In this document: in pieces, positions 42,269 to 52,787 of the stretch
Numbering within the stretch: position 1 is the stretch's first letter
How the letters are laid out: each line of letters opens with the position of its first letter
Assembly (NCBI GenBank): GCA_015179125.1
Contig: WHVA01000405.1
Coordinates: 1 to 64,000, forward strand
DNA length: 64,000 nucleotides
From: Gautieria morchelliformis
Lineage: Eukaryota; Basidiomycota; Agaricomycetes; Gomphales; Gomphaceae
Reading direction: 5' to 3'
The notes under the pieces: generated by a model
The model's input: only the letters and a program-made list of their open reading frames with translations
What the model was told of the DNA's origin: nothing
Databases searched by the model: none
Translations under genes and position numbers: made by a program

Positions 42269-42732
42269 TGTAAATAACCTATGTATCATACATGTATACT
42301 AGTTATTACATAATCCCAGTGGGCCCCTTAGGGACCCACTGTATAGTTTATGCGTGGGAACTGGTCAGCGGTCCCCATCGCATCTTACCCTTACACTGTC
42401 ACTACGTAGCATTCAGAATACCACTCCTTGGTCAAGTTCTGCTGTGGCCTTGTGATACAAGGCCAAAGATCAACATCTTTATGTTGAAATAAGAGAGACG
42501 CGAGTAAGAATGATGCAAGAGTGTATATGGAGTGTTTGTCCTGTGAGCTCGTTGGGGCAAACGGATGGTTACATACATGAAAAGTAAAGACTTATAAATG
42601 TTCTCAGAACAAAAGGAAAATAGAACAATAGGAAAAGCGAGAACAAAAGGGTTTGACAATGATACACGCAAGCTTGGATTAGATAAGCGGAACGAACACA
42701 TAACCAGCTTGTCATAATTCCAACACTTTACA
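42269..42732 (+). mobile_element. 3' LTR of G2/ORF3 element, 464 bp
   Basis: TGTAAATAACC...CACTTTACA. Hairpin GGCCTTGT/ACAAGGCC at 42446-42464. It closes the element whose gag and pol lie at 31979-37999. The flank after it is an antisense gag fragment, so the LTR sits in another retroelement copy. Confidence 0.85.
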
Positions 42733-43062
42733 CAGTCGTAATAATGGGATGGCTCAGGCTCCCATTCGTCTATGGGAGCCTCTGCATCTCCCTGATCCTC
42801 ATCATTTTGAGGCTCACCCTCCCCCTCTTCATCCATTTGTGGAAGAGGGGCGTGGTTGGGATCCGGGCCCGGATCCTTGTCATTGCCATGTCTTGCGGCT
42901 GCTGTCCGTATGCCAGACTTGAGCCGTGGACACTCCGCTTTTCTGTGCCCTGGCTGGCCACATTCAAAGCACGTGACCCTGCTTGGGGTGTTGGCAGGCC
43001 GATCCGGTGGTCGACCCGATGACTTTGGCAGGAATCTCGGTTTTGACAAGCTTCCTGAGGCC
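42733..43062 (-). pseudogene. Gag 3' fragment with CCHC knuckle, antisense
   Basis: Minus strand: CFECGQPGHRKAEC, the acidic EEGEGEPQNDEDQGD and the tail EPSHYYD up to the LTR. This is the uninterrupted version of the site where G3 is inserted in the other copy (53962-58573). It also carries the TSD CTGAGGCC of the hAT at 43055-43062. Confidence 0.8.
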
Positions 43063-43698
43063 CAGGGCTGTCCACGAGTCCAGGTCCCTGCAGGTGACTT
43101 GCAGTTCAACCTGTGATTTTAACCTGCAGATCCAACTCCCACAAGTCCAGGTGACCCGGCGCCTAAAAACCTGCCAAGTCCAGGTTTGGCCTTTGGAATT
43201 CTGCAGGTGACTCGCAGACCTGCAAGCCTTAAATGCCAAGAATTCATGTCATTCAACTACTATTACTTCCTTCTGCACAACAGCCTTCTTGACATGCTTA
43301 CTCTTATCATGCAGCAACTCTACAACACATTCCTCAGGAACAAGTCCTTCATATGACAGCCATGTGCTGAGTATGGTCCCGGCACGTGTCGACTATTCCT
43401 TCAGAGAGTGACACATCCGTGATACAGTCAGTCGGCCCTGACTGAATGCATATTTGACATCTGTGGATGTTGCTAGAGGAGCATGGTCAAAATAGGATGT
43501 AAGGATGTGTGAAATAGCTCACCCCCATCCCCACGGGAGGAGACGTGTCATGCACTTGCATGGGGTGAGTCAGCTCGGAATAATCTGGCAAGTCACTGCA
43601 AGTCACCCGCAAGTTTAACCTGCGGGTCCAAGTCAACCTGCAGAAAAACTCAGGTCAAGTCCAGGTTCCACTTCTGGAAGCTGGCAAACCTGTGAGTC
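43063..43698 (-). mobile_element. hAT transposon derivative, copy 1, truncated
   Basis: Begins with the terminal inverted repeat CAGGGCTGTCCACGAGTC after CTGAGGCC. The minus strand (about 43560-43255) encodes a decayed hAT dimerisation domain with one stop (GAG to TAG) compared with copy 2. The other end is lost at 43699, where element J begins. Flanking arrays of CCTGCAGGT and GGACTTG motifs make up its subterminal regions. Confidence 0.8.
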
Positions 43699-44020
43699 TG
43701 TAAGGGCAACCCTGGCTAGTTGTGGAGATCACACTACCACACAACTGACAAGGGGAAATCCAAAGTATGTATAAATGAACGGAGTATACAAGAGAGGGGA
43801 TTCTCACCTGACAAGGGGAAATCCAAAGAGAAAAGTCTAAGGACCCCCAATGTCAGCGAGCCCGTATTATACTACGCTGCGCAGCCAGGGACAACACTTG
43901 GCACCCGCCATCAACCCTGCATCCCCCTGACCCTTGATCGACCCTTGATGCCACCTATTATGCGAGTCGCTTTATTTCCGACACTGTTCCGGGGGTGGAA
44001 GTCGGAAATTGGAGTGGAAC
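43699..44020 (+). mobile_element. Element J, second copy: 198-bp 5' LTR and leader
   Basis: LTR 43699-43896, same length and nearly the same sequence as 12822-13019, with the primer-binding-site-like TTGGCACCCGCC just after it. Inserted in the hAT copy. Similarity to the first copy ends in the GGAAATTGGAGTGGAAC stretch. Confidence 0.7.
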
Positions 44021-44029
44021 TGCCCGCCG

Positions 44030-44530
44030 CGACGCCTGCTGCGGATTTGGAGCTGAAGCGGGAGATCATCAAACGCACGAGCGATTTCCACTCTCTGCGG
44101 TACGTGTACGCTTTTTGCCGCCAGGTTCCCCCTTTTGCAGGGTATTCATAGAGTGTCCATTGTTGGCTGCTGCCCGCCAGGTATCTCCATGAGCGCATAC
44201 AGGACGTGCGCATGATCAAAATCATCCCCGTGAAAGCACTCCCACGCACCATCGTCAAGGGCAACATCAGGTTCGTTATCCATACAAAAGCCCTCATGCC
44301 GCCCGCGCGTTTCTGACTTGCCGTCGGGTTCACGTGCCGCGCCGTCGAGCAGGACTTCGCAAGTGACCTGGAGGCGATCTACGCATCCTTCCACCAGGAA
44401 GAAGTCTACGCCGGCGTCTGTATCTCGGAACCTCTGCCCAAAGGCAAGGACATGAGTACTAGTAATAGTAGTAATCGTGGGCGCGGCCCCGCCCAGACTC
44501 TGCTGGGCGTTGCTGCTGTGTGAGGCGTGA
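44030..44530 (+). pseudogene. Unidentified coding remnant
   Basis: Two plus-strand frames look protein-like. One ends FAGYS with a stop at 44151. The other, further on, reads HERIQDVRMIKIIPVKALPR and later EEVYAGVCISEPLPKG. They may be parts of one gene joined by an intron or a frameshift. I recognise no family. It is not repeated elsewhere in the window. Confidence 0.3.
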
Positions 44531-44609
44531 GTGTTGGACTTTCTCCGCATCTTCTTGATCTTAATCGTGAGCGTCTTTCACCGTGCGTTCGAAAATTGGC
44601 GCTATTCCG

Positions 44610-45191
44610 AGCTGTACCATACAAGGTGCACGGCAAGCGCGCGCAGCCTACAATAGTATGCTGCGTCTGTGCAACGCGGGAATGACGGGCGACACTCGTC
44701 ACGTGCCCCCACCAGAAGCCCGTGCACCATAGGCGCCCATCCCAGAGCCGGACCCGAACCTGGCCCCAGTCAGAGCATACACTGACATGGTCAGCGCGAC
44801 ATCACAGCCGCACGACCGCTCTATGGCCCCAACTGAGGGCCAGGGCATACCGGACCAGCCAGAAAGCGTGCAAGAGCCATACGACGGTTTCACACGAATG
44901 ATATGCATCGCGATGGCTGAGACCATTGACACGGACCCTGAGAAGTCTACACTGGCAAAGGCCGGCGTGAAACTGGCCCATCCTGCACCATATGGGAGGG
45001 TCTGACCTCAAAGAGTTTGAGGTCTTCATCACGGCCATCTTGAGATGGCTCAAGAGGAATTGCCTGTTGGGACCGACCAGCATCGATATGCAGGGCACAA
45101 AGACCATTCAGGAAATGCTGAACGACCTCACGAAATATGCAGCTCGCATGATACAGCCCCCAGATGACTACACATTCTGGAGGTGTTTCGT
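44610..45191 (+). pseudogene. G5 gag, N-terminal part, with internal deletion
   Basis: Related to G1/G2 gag: NAGMTGDTRH, MAPTEGQGIPDQ, LAKAGVKLAHP, GSDLKEFEVFITAILRWL. At 45091-45098 it jumps from NIDMQ to the equivalent of MKTVQEM, removing about 70 codons of the gag core. In G1 both sides of the missing part start ATGCAGG, so the deletion fits recombination between short direct repeats. The piece stops at the solo LTR (45192) in the PPDDY region. Confidence 0.8.
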
Positions 45192-46222
45192 TGTCATGAC
45201 CGGTTTATTTCTCCTACCGCGTTACCTCCATGTTCCCCCTCGTCACTCCCTAGCATCTTCGCCAGAGTTCGCCGCACCTACCGACCGCCCCTCCTCTACA
45301 TCCACTCTACTCGTCATTCGCCCCATCCTCCGAACCGCTATTTGCTGCTTGCGCATTTCGCCAGCAGGCACGCCATCAAATATGATCGATACCAGTCACC
45401 CGGCATGATGGTTCATCATTAGCCCCATCATCTTCTTAATCCAACCCCATTGGGTGTTCGTATGGCCAAGGTGTGTTCGCAGGGCGTTCCCCCCATGAGT
45501 CGTGCGGGATCAACCCAGTAAACGAAGAGTCTGTGCAGGGTAGCATGTATGCGGGTCCCAAGACATGGTTTTGTCCATAAGTGCTTTCGCCCCCTTTACT
45601 CTCCGTCGTTTCATGTTCGCATTCTTCCCTCACTCTATTGTATGTTTATGACATCTCCTTAGTATCATGACTGCACACCCCGATCCGGTCCTAACTCACG
45701 ACGGCCTCTTTCCTATTCGCTAATACCTTGCGAGCATTCGATATAAGTAGTCTACATTCGCATGTATATTCCCCCGTTCAATTATCATACGTCGTTCATC
45801 TTGTGCAAACTTGACCTCGCTGTGATCATCGTCTTGAGCCTCTCCTTGAAGATTTCTATCTTCGACCAGCCAAGGACTTAGGCATCACTGGTGAGTTCTC
45901 ATACTTCATCCTTGTTACCTTAGCCTTCGAACGGCTTTCTGTGCTGTTGGCGAAGGGCTCCTAAGGAGCACCTTCGCCAGCGAAGGGACCGTCGAAACTT
46001 AGACAGCCCTTCCGCAATATCTTGCACGTTGCGTCGTCAAGTACTGCGAGCTGTTTCGCTACGACTGTAGACAGGGCGAGCCCCGTTCGGGCAACCCCTT
46101 TGTTTCGTGAACATTCATCGGTTCACTTATTCGCCGAACGGCATACTTATTCGCACAAGTTATTCAGGCATTCGTTGTGTTCACTAATACACGATATTAA
46201 CGCCTAAAAACCAATCTTGACA
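45192..46222 (+). mobile_element. Solo LTR, family R, second copy, 1,031 bp
   Basis: TGTCATGACCGG...CTTGACA, same length as 7138-8168. Flanked by TTCGT (45187-45191) and TTCAT (46223-46227), a 5-bp target duplication with one G/A change; intact gag has TTCAT at this site. It splits G5 gag. Confidence 0.92.
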
Positions 46223-46528
46223 TTCATGTCAGCACGGCGCGAAACACTGCACAATGAGGTCCTCAAGAAGGACTACACTGCAGAAAGCAGCTCTTCGAAG
46301 CAGCCTGCATGATCAAGGAAGCGTCCTGCTACAACATGGGGATGTGTCGAGCAGAGAGTGTGGGTGCCACCGCCAGCGCATCACGGTTTGCGCTGAACAA
46401 ACCGGCGCCACAGACAGGCCCAAGCAGGCCTGCCCCCTTCCAGAGGAGCTGGACGTCCCAGCATCCACAGCAGCCCTGCCCTGCCCTGCTGGGACGCCCA
46501 CCTGAGACTAAACAGCCTCAGGCCTCAG
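46223..46528 (+). pseudogene. G5 gag, central part
   Basis: Continues after the LTR: ARRETLHNEVLKK, YNMGMCRAESV and a Pro/Gln-rich linker to KQPQAS, where the hAT is inserted. The 8-bp GGCCTCAG at 46521-46528 is the hAT target duplication. The matching continuation of gag lies at 53698. Confidence 0.8.
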
Positions 46529-46655
46529 CAGGGCTGTCCACGAGTCAACCTGCAGGTTACCTGGACTTGGACTCACAGGTTTGCCAGCTTCCAGAAGTGG
46601 AACCTGGACTTGACCTGAGTTTTTCTGGAGGTTGACTTGGACCCACAGGTTAAAT

Positions 46656-47007
46656 GTCAGGGTTCACGCATTTCCTTCCACAAGTTTCTATTTCCTTCCA
46701 TGAGTTTCCATCACCTTCCATCACACTCCATCACATGTCACCTTCTGTCACCTTCCGTAACCTTCTACAAGTTTCCGTCTCCCCTATTATGTAAGCCTTG
46801 CCAGCGCTATAAGACTGTAGCCCATGTGGTGGCGTTTCCTCAGCTTGATCTCTGAGGATACCCACTACACAGGCAATCCCATGTATCTATCGTTGGTAGA
46901 GTTATAAACTGAGGATACCCACTACACAGTTGGTCATTGTCCTAGTATCGGCTCTTATCTCCTTGAGTATCTTTGGTTGTGGCTTCGTCATTAGTGTTGC
47001 CCTCACA
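46656..47007 (+). mobile_element. G4 5' LTR
   Basis: TGTCAGGG...CCCTCACA. U3 has short tandem CCTTCCRTCAC units. The transcription start is probably near GCGCTATAAGAC (46805-46816). Of six substitutions against the 3' LTR, four are A here and G there within CpG, as expected from deamination of the 5' copy. Confidence 0.93.
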
Positions 47008-47067
47008 GAAGATCAAGCTCATAGGACGACCCCACGCACTTTTCTTAACCAGCCTTCATCTCAGCCT

Positions 47068-48174
47068 ATGGCAGACCAACTCCCAGACGCATACTGGGAC
47101 TCCCTGGGTGACCATGGGCCATTTCTTCGAGGCCTCCTTTCCAGCCAAGCACAGCAGCTGCAGCAACTTCAACTGCAGAATCAGGAACTGCACAGTCAGA
47201 TTGTTAACGTTCATGACCACTTAGCCAATGCTGCCACCAACGCTGCTGTTGCTGCTGCTCAAGCCCTTGCGCCCTCAGTACCTCACAGTATCCCTCCATC
47301 TACTCGCTCTATCAAAGCAGCGGAACTGGAGAAGTTCAATGGAGACTGTGCAGAGACTGAAGGGTTTATCAGGTCTATCAGATTGTCCATCGCTGTCCAG
47401 CCAGCATCCTTCCCAGATGAGCGCATAAAGATCCTGTATGCTCTTTCCTTCATGACAGGAGGCTCTGCGGAGATATGGGCACACAACGAGACACAGGCTG
47501 TCATTGATGGCACCTCCTCTATATCCACTCTGAAGGGGTTCATTAAACGTGTGGAGGAGGCCTTTGGTGACCCAGATCGTGCCAGGACGGCTCGCACTAA
47601 ACTGCATGACCTCAGGATGGCGTCAGGAATGTCGGCAGATGAATACACGGCTCAATTTGAGATCCTGGCAGGCAGGACAGGCTTTAATGATGAGGCACTC
47701 AAGGATGCCTATGCTCGTGGCCTTCCAGCAGGTATCCTGGATAAGATCCACGCCCAGCCCTTTCTTCCATCCAACCTCAAAGCCTGGAAGGAAGCAGCCT
47801 GTCAGATTGACCGCAATCATCGCCGTCTGTTAGAGGTCAGGAAGGCACAGACACCTCATGTCCCTAATCGCCCTCCTCCTGCCCGACCACTCCACACTCC
47901 TGCTACGGCTCCTGTTGTCACAGCACCACCCAGTAATGTGACACCTATGGACATTGACTCATCCCGCCGCCGCACCGAAACACGGACCTGCTACAACTGT
48001 AAGAGACCTGGTCACATTTCACCAGACTGTCCTGAACCTCGCAAGCCACGAATCCGCGCAAACCTCATGGAGGTAGACATTGCAGCAATTGTCTCTAAAT
48101 CTGTGGCAGTGGTGATGGAGGAACGCAAACAGAAGGTGGAAGCCCCTGCCCAAGATGAAGGCAAGGGTTTTTAG
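47068..48174 (+). CDS. G4 gag polyprotein
   Basis: Intact, 368 aa from ATG 47068 (the frame is open upstream into the LTR, but this is the first ATG after it with a gag-like start, MADQLPDAYWDSL). A Gln/Leu-rich coiled coil (about residues 25-60) and an Ala-rich helix lead to the gag core (KFNGDCAETEGFIRSIRLSI, GSAEIWAHNE, FGDPDRARTA, EYTAQFEILAGRTGF) and one CCHC knuckle CYNCKRPGHISPDC near residue 310. It assembles the intracellular particle. Pol follows 11 bp after the stop in another frame, so a frameshift or bypass would be needed to make Gag-Pol. Confidence 0.9.
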   Translation: MADQLPDAYWDSLGDHGPFLRGLLSSQAQQLQQLQLQNQELHSQIVNVHDHLANAATNAAVAAAQALAPSVPHSIPPSTRSIKAAELEKFNGDCAETEGFIRSIRLSIAVQPASFPDERIKILYALSFMTGGSAEIWAHNETQAVIDGTSSISTLKGFIKRVEEAFGDPDRARTARTKLHDLRMASGMSADEYTAQFEILAGRTGFNDEALKDAYARGLPAGILDKIHAQPFLPSNLKAWKEAACQIDRNHRRLLEVRKAQTPHVPNRPPPARPLHTPATAPVVTAPPSNVTPMDIDSSRRRTETRTCYNCKRPGHISPDCPEPRKPRIRANLMEVDIAAIVSKSVAVVMEERKQKVEAPAQDEGKGF

Positions 48175-48185
48175 GCCAGTCAGCG

Positions 48186-51100
48186 GTGAAAGACATGCCC
48201 CGCTCGACGAATCGGTTTTCAGTTCTCGAAACATGTACAATAGGGATCACAGGCGATATGATGCATCCTTCTCCTATCCCTGATCGAACTGAAACCAAAC
48301 CTGCCATGCCAAAAACCCAACCCATCGCTCCAGTTGCTAATGCAAACCTTCCAGTCCCTCTATATGTCCGTACTGCTGACCTCCGCCGATGCACCAAAGT
48401 ACCTCTCAAGGTCCACTCCGTTGACACAGGGCATCCACTTGCAATTGACTCCCTCCTTGACAGTGGTGCTACAGGGATGCTCATTGATGTGGAGTTTGTA
48501 AGGGAACACAGACTTCGGACCCGTCCCCTACCCCGTGCCATCCCCGTCTACAATATTGATGGTACCCCAAATGAGGCTGGCTCAATCAAGGAAGAAGTTG
48601 ACCTCATTTTCACCTTTGGGGATCATACGGAACGTGCCACATTCTCCGTCACGAGCCTTGGACGACTTGCCATCATTCTTGGTCACACATGGCTTGTTGA
48701 ACACAACCCAGAAGTTGACTGGCGTACAGGAGATGTGAAGATGACACGCTGTCCCAAGTCATGTGGGGGCAGACCTGTTGTCAGAGGGCCCACAGTCGAA
48801 ACTGTTCCAGAAGAGAGTGTAGATCAAGAGGAGGTTCCCATACAGCACACCCGCTCCCTACTTGAGGAAGGAGACAGGACCTTTGTCATCTTTGTGAATG
48901 AGAGTCCTGAAATGATTGGCGCAGGATGGACTGTCTCCCAACAGCTTGCTGAACGGGCCAGCAAGTCTGCACCAGTCAGATCCTTCGAGGACCTTGTCCC
49001 CAAACCATACCAGGAGTTCAAGGATGTGTTTTCTAAGGAGTCATTTGACCAACTGCCTCCTCGAAAGCCCTGGGACCATGCAATTGAGCTCACTCCAGGT
49101 GCACAACCCTTCAGCACAAAGGTTTACCCAATGTCACCGGTTGAGCAAAGGGAACTGGATAACTTCCTTGAGGAGAACCTGAAGAGCCATCGTATCCGCC
49201 TTCCAAGTCACCTATGGCATCTCCAGTCTTCTTTGTGAAGAAAAAGGACGGCAGTCTTAGATTTGTGCAAGACTACCGGAAGCTCAATATATAACAATCA
49301 AGAATGCCTATCCTTTGCCCCTTGTTCCATACATCATGAATAAGATTGCTGCTGGAAGGGCTAAATACTTCACAAAGCTTGACATTCGCTGGGGATATAA
49401 TAATGTACGCTTAAACGAAGGAGATGAGTGGAAGGCAGCCTTTCGGACAAATAGGGGCCTGTATGAACCTCTAGTCATGTTCTTTGGACTCACGAACAGC
49501 CCAGCAACCTTCCAGACGATGATGAATGACATCTTCAAGAGTCTCATCGATGAAGGGGTTGTGGTGGTGTTCATGGACACATTCTCATCTTCACAGAGTC
49601 GCTTGAAGAACATCGTAGGATTGTACGACGTGTCCTTGAAATCCTCCGGGCCAACAACCTGTACCTCAAACCTGAAAAATGCCTATTTGAGCAACTAGAG
49701 GTGGAGTATCTCGGCCTCATCCTCTCTCAAGGACAGGTTGCCATGGACCCAGTCAAGGTTGCAGGGGTGCGGGACTGGCCAATACCACGTAACGTCACTG
49801 AAGTCAAATCATTCCTTGGTTTCATCAACTTCTACCGTAGATTTGTGGAAGACTTCTCACACATTGCAAAGCCCCTCAACCAGTTGACAAAACAGGATGC
49901 CCAATGGTCTTGGGATCCAAATGGCCCAGAGCAAGCGTCCTTTGACAAGCTCAAACTCCTCATCACCTCAACACCGATCCTTGTCCTCCCTGATCAAGAC
50001 AAACATTTCCGTCTTGAAACAGATGCCTCAGCCTATGCCACAGGAGCAGTACTGTCCCAGCTATGTGATGATGGCAAATGGCGGCCTGTGGGGTTTGTCT
50101 CCAAAAGCCTCAATGATGCTGAAGCAACTATGCCATCCATGACAAGGAGCTTCTTTCTGTGATTCGGGGATTAGAGGAATGGCGCCACATCTTAGAGGGA
50201 ACGAAGCACAGGATTGAGATTCTCAATGACCATCAGAATCTCACCTACTTCTGCACTGCACAAAACCTGAACCGTCGTCAAGCACGCTGGTCACTCTACC
50301 TCTCTCGCTTTGATTTTGAGCTGATCCATCGTCCTGGTCGTCATTCAGCCAAGCCTGATGCACTCTCACGACGCGTGGATCATAAGCGGGGGAGGAAGAC
50401 AACCAAAATCAAGTCTTACTTACCCCTGACTTGTTCCACATCAAGGCGAATCCTCCAGAGGCTGGCGCGCAGTTAGTCCCAGGTGAAGGTGATGCTTTCC
50501 TCAATCGAGTAAGGAACTGTGTAGACCGGGATGAAAAGGTTGTCAAGGCTCTCAAAGAACTGGGCTCCTCTGGAAATTTACGAGGAGAAGAGTGGTCTGA
50601 ACAGGATGGGCTTGTCCTCTATCACAACAAAGTGTACGTGCCGCTTGATGCAAAACTACGACATGACATAGTGAAAGCGCACCATGACATGCCTCTCACC
50701 GGTCACCCTGGTCGTTGGAGAACCACTGAACTAGTTGCTCGGAGTTACTGGTGGCCTGGGATGGGACGTTACATTGCAAAATACGTGAAGGCCTGTGACC
50801 TGTGCAACCGGACAAAAACCTTCCCTGCTTCTCCCATTGGCAAGCTTCTACCAAACCGTATCCCAGACCGTAGATGGCAGGTTATGTCTGTTGACTTGAT
50901 CGTAGAACTGCCTACCAGTCATGGCTATGATGCTCTCCTTGTTGTCGTCGATCGCCTCTCAAAGCGTGCACATGTCATTCCCACCACTTCAGATGTAACT
51001 TCGGTGGGAGTTGCCCGACTCTTCCGTGATCATGTTTGGAAACTTCATGGGCTCCCTGAAGAAATCATCAGTGATCGAGGCAACAGTTCATCTCCCAGTT

Positions 51101-52073
51101 CATGCGTGAACTGAACAAACTTCTTGGTGTCAAAGTCGCTGCCTCTACTGCTTATCACCCCCAAACTGATGGACAGACTGAAAGGGTTAATCAGGAGATT
51201 GAGCAATACCTTCGACTATTCATCAACCAGCATCAGGATGATTGGTTTGAATGGATATCCTTGGCCGAGTTTGCCTATAACAACCGAATCCATGCCTCAA
51301 CCCAGACTACACCCTTCATGTTGGACAGTGGCCAACATCCGAGGCTGGGACTGGAACCAGTCCGGGAAACTCGACTCGAGGCCCTGGATGAGTTCACAAC
51401 ACGGATGGAAGCGGCCACAAGAGAAGCTCGTTCGGCCCTGTCCAAGGCAGCAGAGGACATGGCACGCTTCTATGACGTGCACCATAAAGCAGCCCCAGTT
51501 TATAAGCTTGGTGACAAGGTCTGGCTCAATGCACAAAACATCACAACCACTCGCCCAATGAAGAAGCTAGACCACAAGTGGCCCTACACTGTTAATAAGG
51601 TGGTCTCACGAAATGCCTATGGTCTAAATCTTCCTGCATCCTTTGGTCGCACACATCCAGTGTTCTCTGTTGTCCTGCTTCGGCCATATGAAGATGACCC
51701 AATCCTTGAACGTCATGCCCCTCCACCCCCCCCCCCTGTCATACGGGATGGAGCCGAAGAATATGAAGTTGAAAGGATTCTAGACAGCAGGATGTTCCGT
51801 GGAAGGTTGGAGTATCTCGTGCGCTGGAAGGGCTATGGAGCTGCCGACGATCTCTGGCTACCAGCGAAAGATGTCTCTGGGGCAAAGCGACTCGTTAAAG
51901 AATTTCACCGGCAGAACCCAGAGGCACCTCAGCGTATCTCAGCAGCCACATACATGTCCCTCCCCTTCCAGAGATTTCAGAACTTCACAGAACCTTCCAG
52001 GCAAACTCTCTTCGACTGGACAGCAGGCAGGGCTTCTACTTATGATGTCAAGGGTCCAGAACCCCAAAGATAA
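48186..52073 (+). pseudogene. G4 pol: protease, RT, RNase H, integrase, chromodomain; six frameshifts
   Basis: Protease LLDSGATGMLID (canonical DSG) and [54 protein letters not shown]. The active site FMDD is hit by a frameshift. RNase H LETDASAYATGAV. Integrase zinc-binding HHDMPLTGHPG with CDLCNRTK, catalytic SVDLIVELP, ISDRG and ERVNQEIEQ. GPY-like region and chromodomain EEYEVERILDSRMFRGRLEY...VRWKGYG. Single-base shifts lie near 49200, 49290, 49577, 50124, 50390 and 51081. No nonsense mutation is needed to explain the breaks, so recent decay or assembly indels are both possible. Confidence 0.92.
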
Positions 52074-52094
52074 GCGATATCGGCCTCCGCCTAA

Positions 52095-52120
52095 CCAATT
52101 CATTCCGATAAGCTATATAT
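52095..52120 (+). promoter_or_regulatory. Putative CCAAT/TATA promoter of the G4 3' ORF
   Basis: CCAAT at 52095-52099 and TATATAT at 52114-52120, with a CT-rich stretch and then ATG 52180 about 60 bp downstream. The arrangement is typical of compact fungal promoters. Inferred from sequence only. Confidence 0.45.
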
Positions 52121-52179
52121 CCCCTCTCCACCTGTGACCGCTCACTTCCACTGCATCGACCCTACCATATCCATCAACC

Positions 52180-52734
52180 ATGTCCTCGCCCGCCATTGAG
52201 CTTGTTGCCCTCCCCAGCTTCACCCAAAACCTCTCCGACCTGCCAAACATGTCACGTGTCGATCCCACCCTCCTGCACTTCTCCGGCTTCTCGTCATCCA
52301 GAGCAGCCAGTGAAGCCAAGTTACAAAGGATGCTTGACTGCCGTGATCTCGACGTTGCATGGTCTTCAAAGTGGTCCGTCAGCTCTGAGGACCTCACACC
52401 AGCGGAGAGTCAGGCGCCCACTCGCCCTGCACTCGCATTCCTCAGACCCCGACACAGACGAGAGAACACATACTACATCGGCGACCCTGTCTTCCTCAAC
52501 GATGGAACCCCCCCTTGTGGAACCCCTTACACTTTCGAAGGCTGGGTGGGGCGGCGTTTCCTCAACATGGCAGGAGAGCGAATACGTCGAGCAAGGTTCC
52601 GAGGGCCGCACTTGCCCATGGACCCCAATCCCCCTGAGCTCATCATTGACCTGCGTTACCAGGAAGGGAAGGGCCAGGAGAGATGGTGGTCCCGCCTGTG
52701 GCATACTTGGAAACGATGTCTCGGTGGATGTTGA
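52180..52734 (+). CDS. G4 extra ORF downstream of pol, 184 aa
   Basis: ATG 52180 in a good context (CAACCATGTC) to TGA 52734, intact, between the pol stop (52071-52073) and the polypurine tract. It starts MSSPAIELVALPSFTQNLS, has an Arg-rich centre, then TYYIGDPVFLNDGTP, EGWVGRRFLNMAGERIRRARF and a Trp/Arg-rich C-terminus (RWWSRLWHTWKR). There is no signal peptide and no membrane segment, so it is not an envelope protein by appearance. I know no family. It is the only downstream frame of G4 that is undamaged, although an overlapping frame (52196-52741) is also open. Confidence 0.6.
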   Translation: MSSPAIELVALPSFTQNLSDLPNMSRVDPTLLHFSGFSSSRAASEAKLQRMLDCRDLDVAWSSKWSVSSEDLTPAESQAPTRPALAFLRPRHRRENTYYIGDPVFLNDGTPPCGTPYTFEGWVGRRFLNMAGERIRRARFRGPHLPMDPNPPELIIDLRYQEGKGQERWWSRLWHTWKRCLGGC

Positions 52735-52774
52735 GGACTAGGTGGCAGCCATGCTTGTCGGGACGACAAGCATT

Positions 52775-52787
52775 GAGAGGGGGGTGA
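52775..52787 (+). promoter_or_regulatory. G4 polypurine tract
   Basis: GAGAGGGGGGTGA directly before the 3' LTR TG (52788). Confidence 0.8.
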
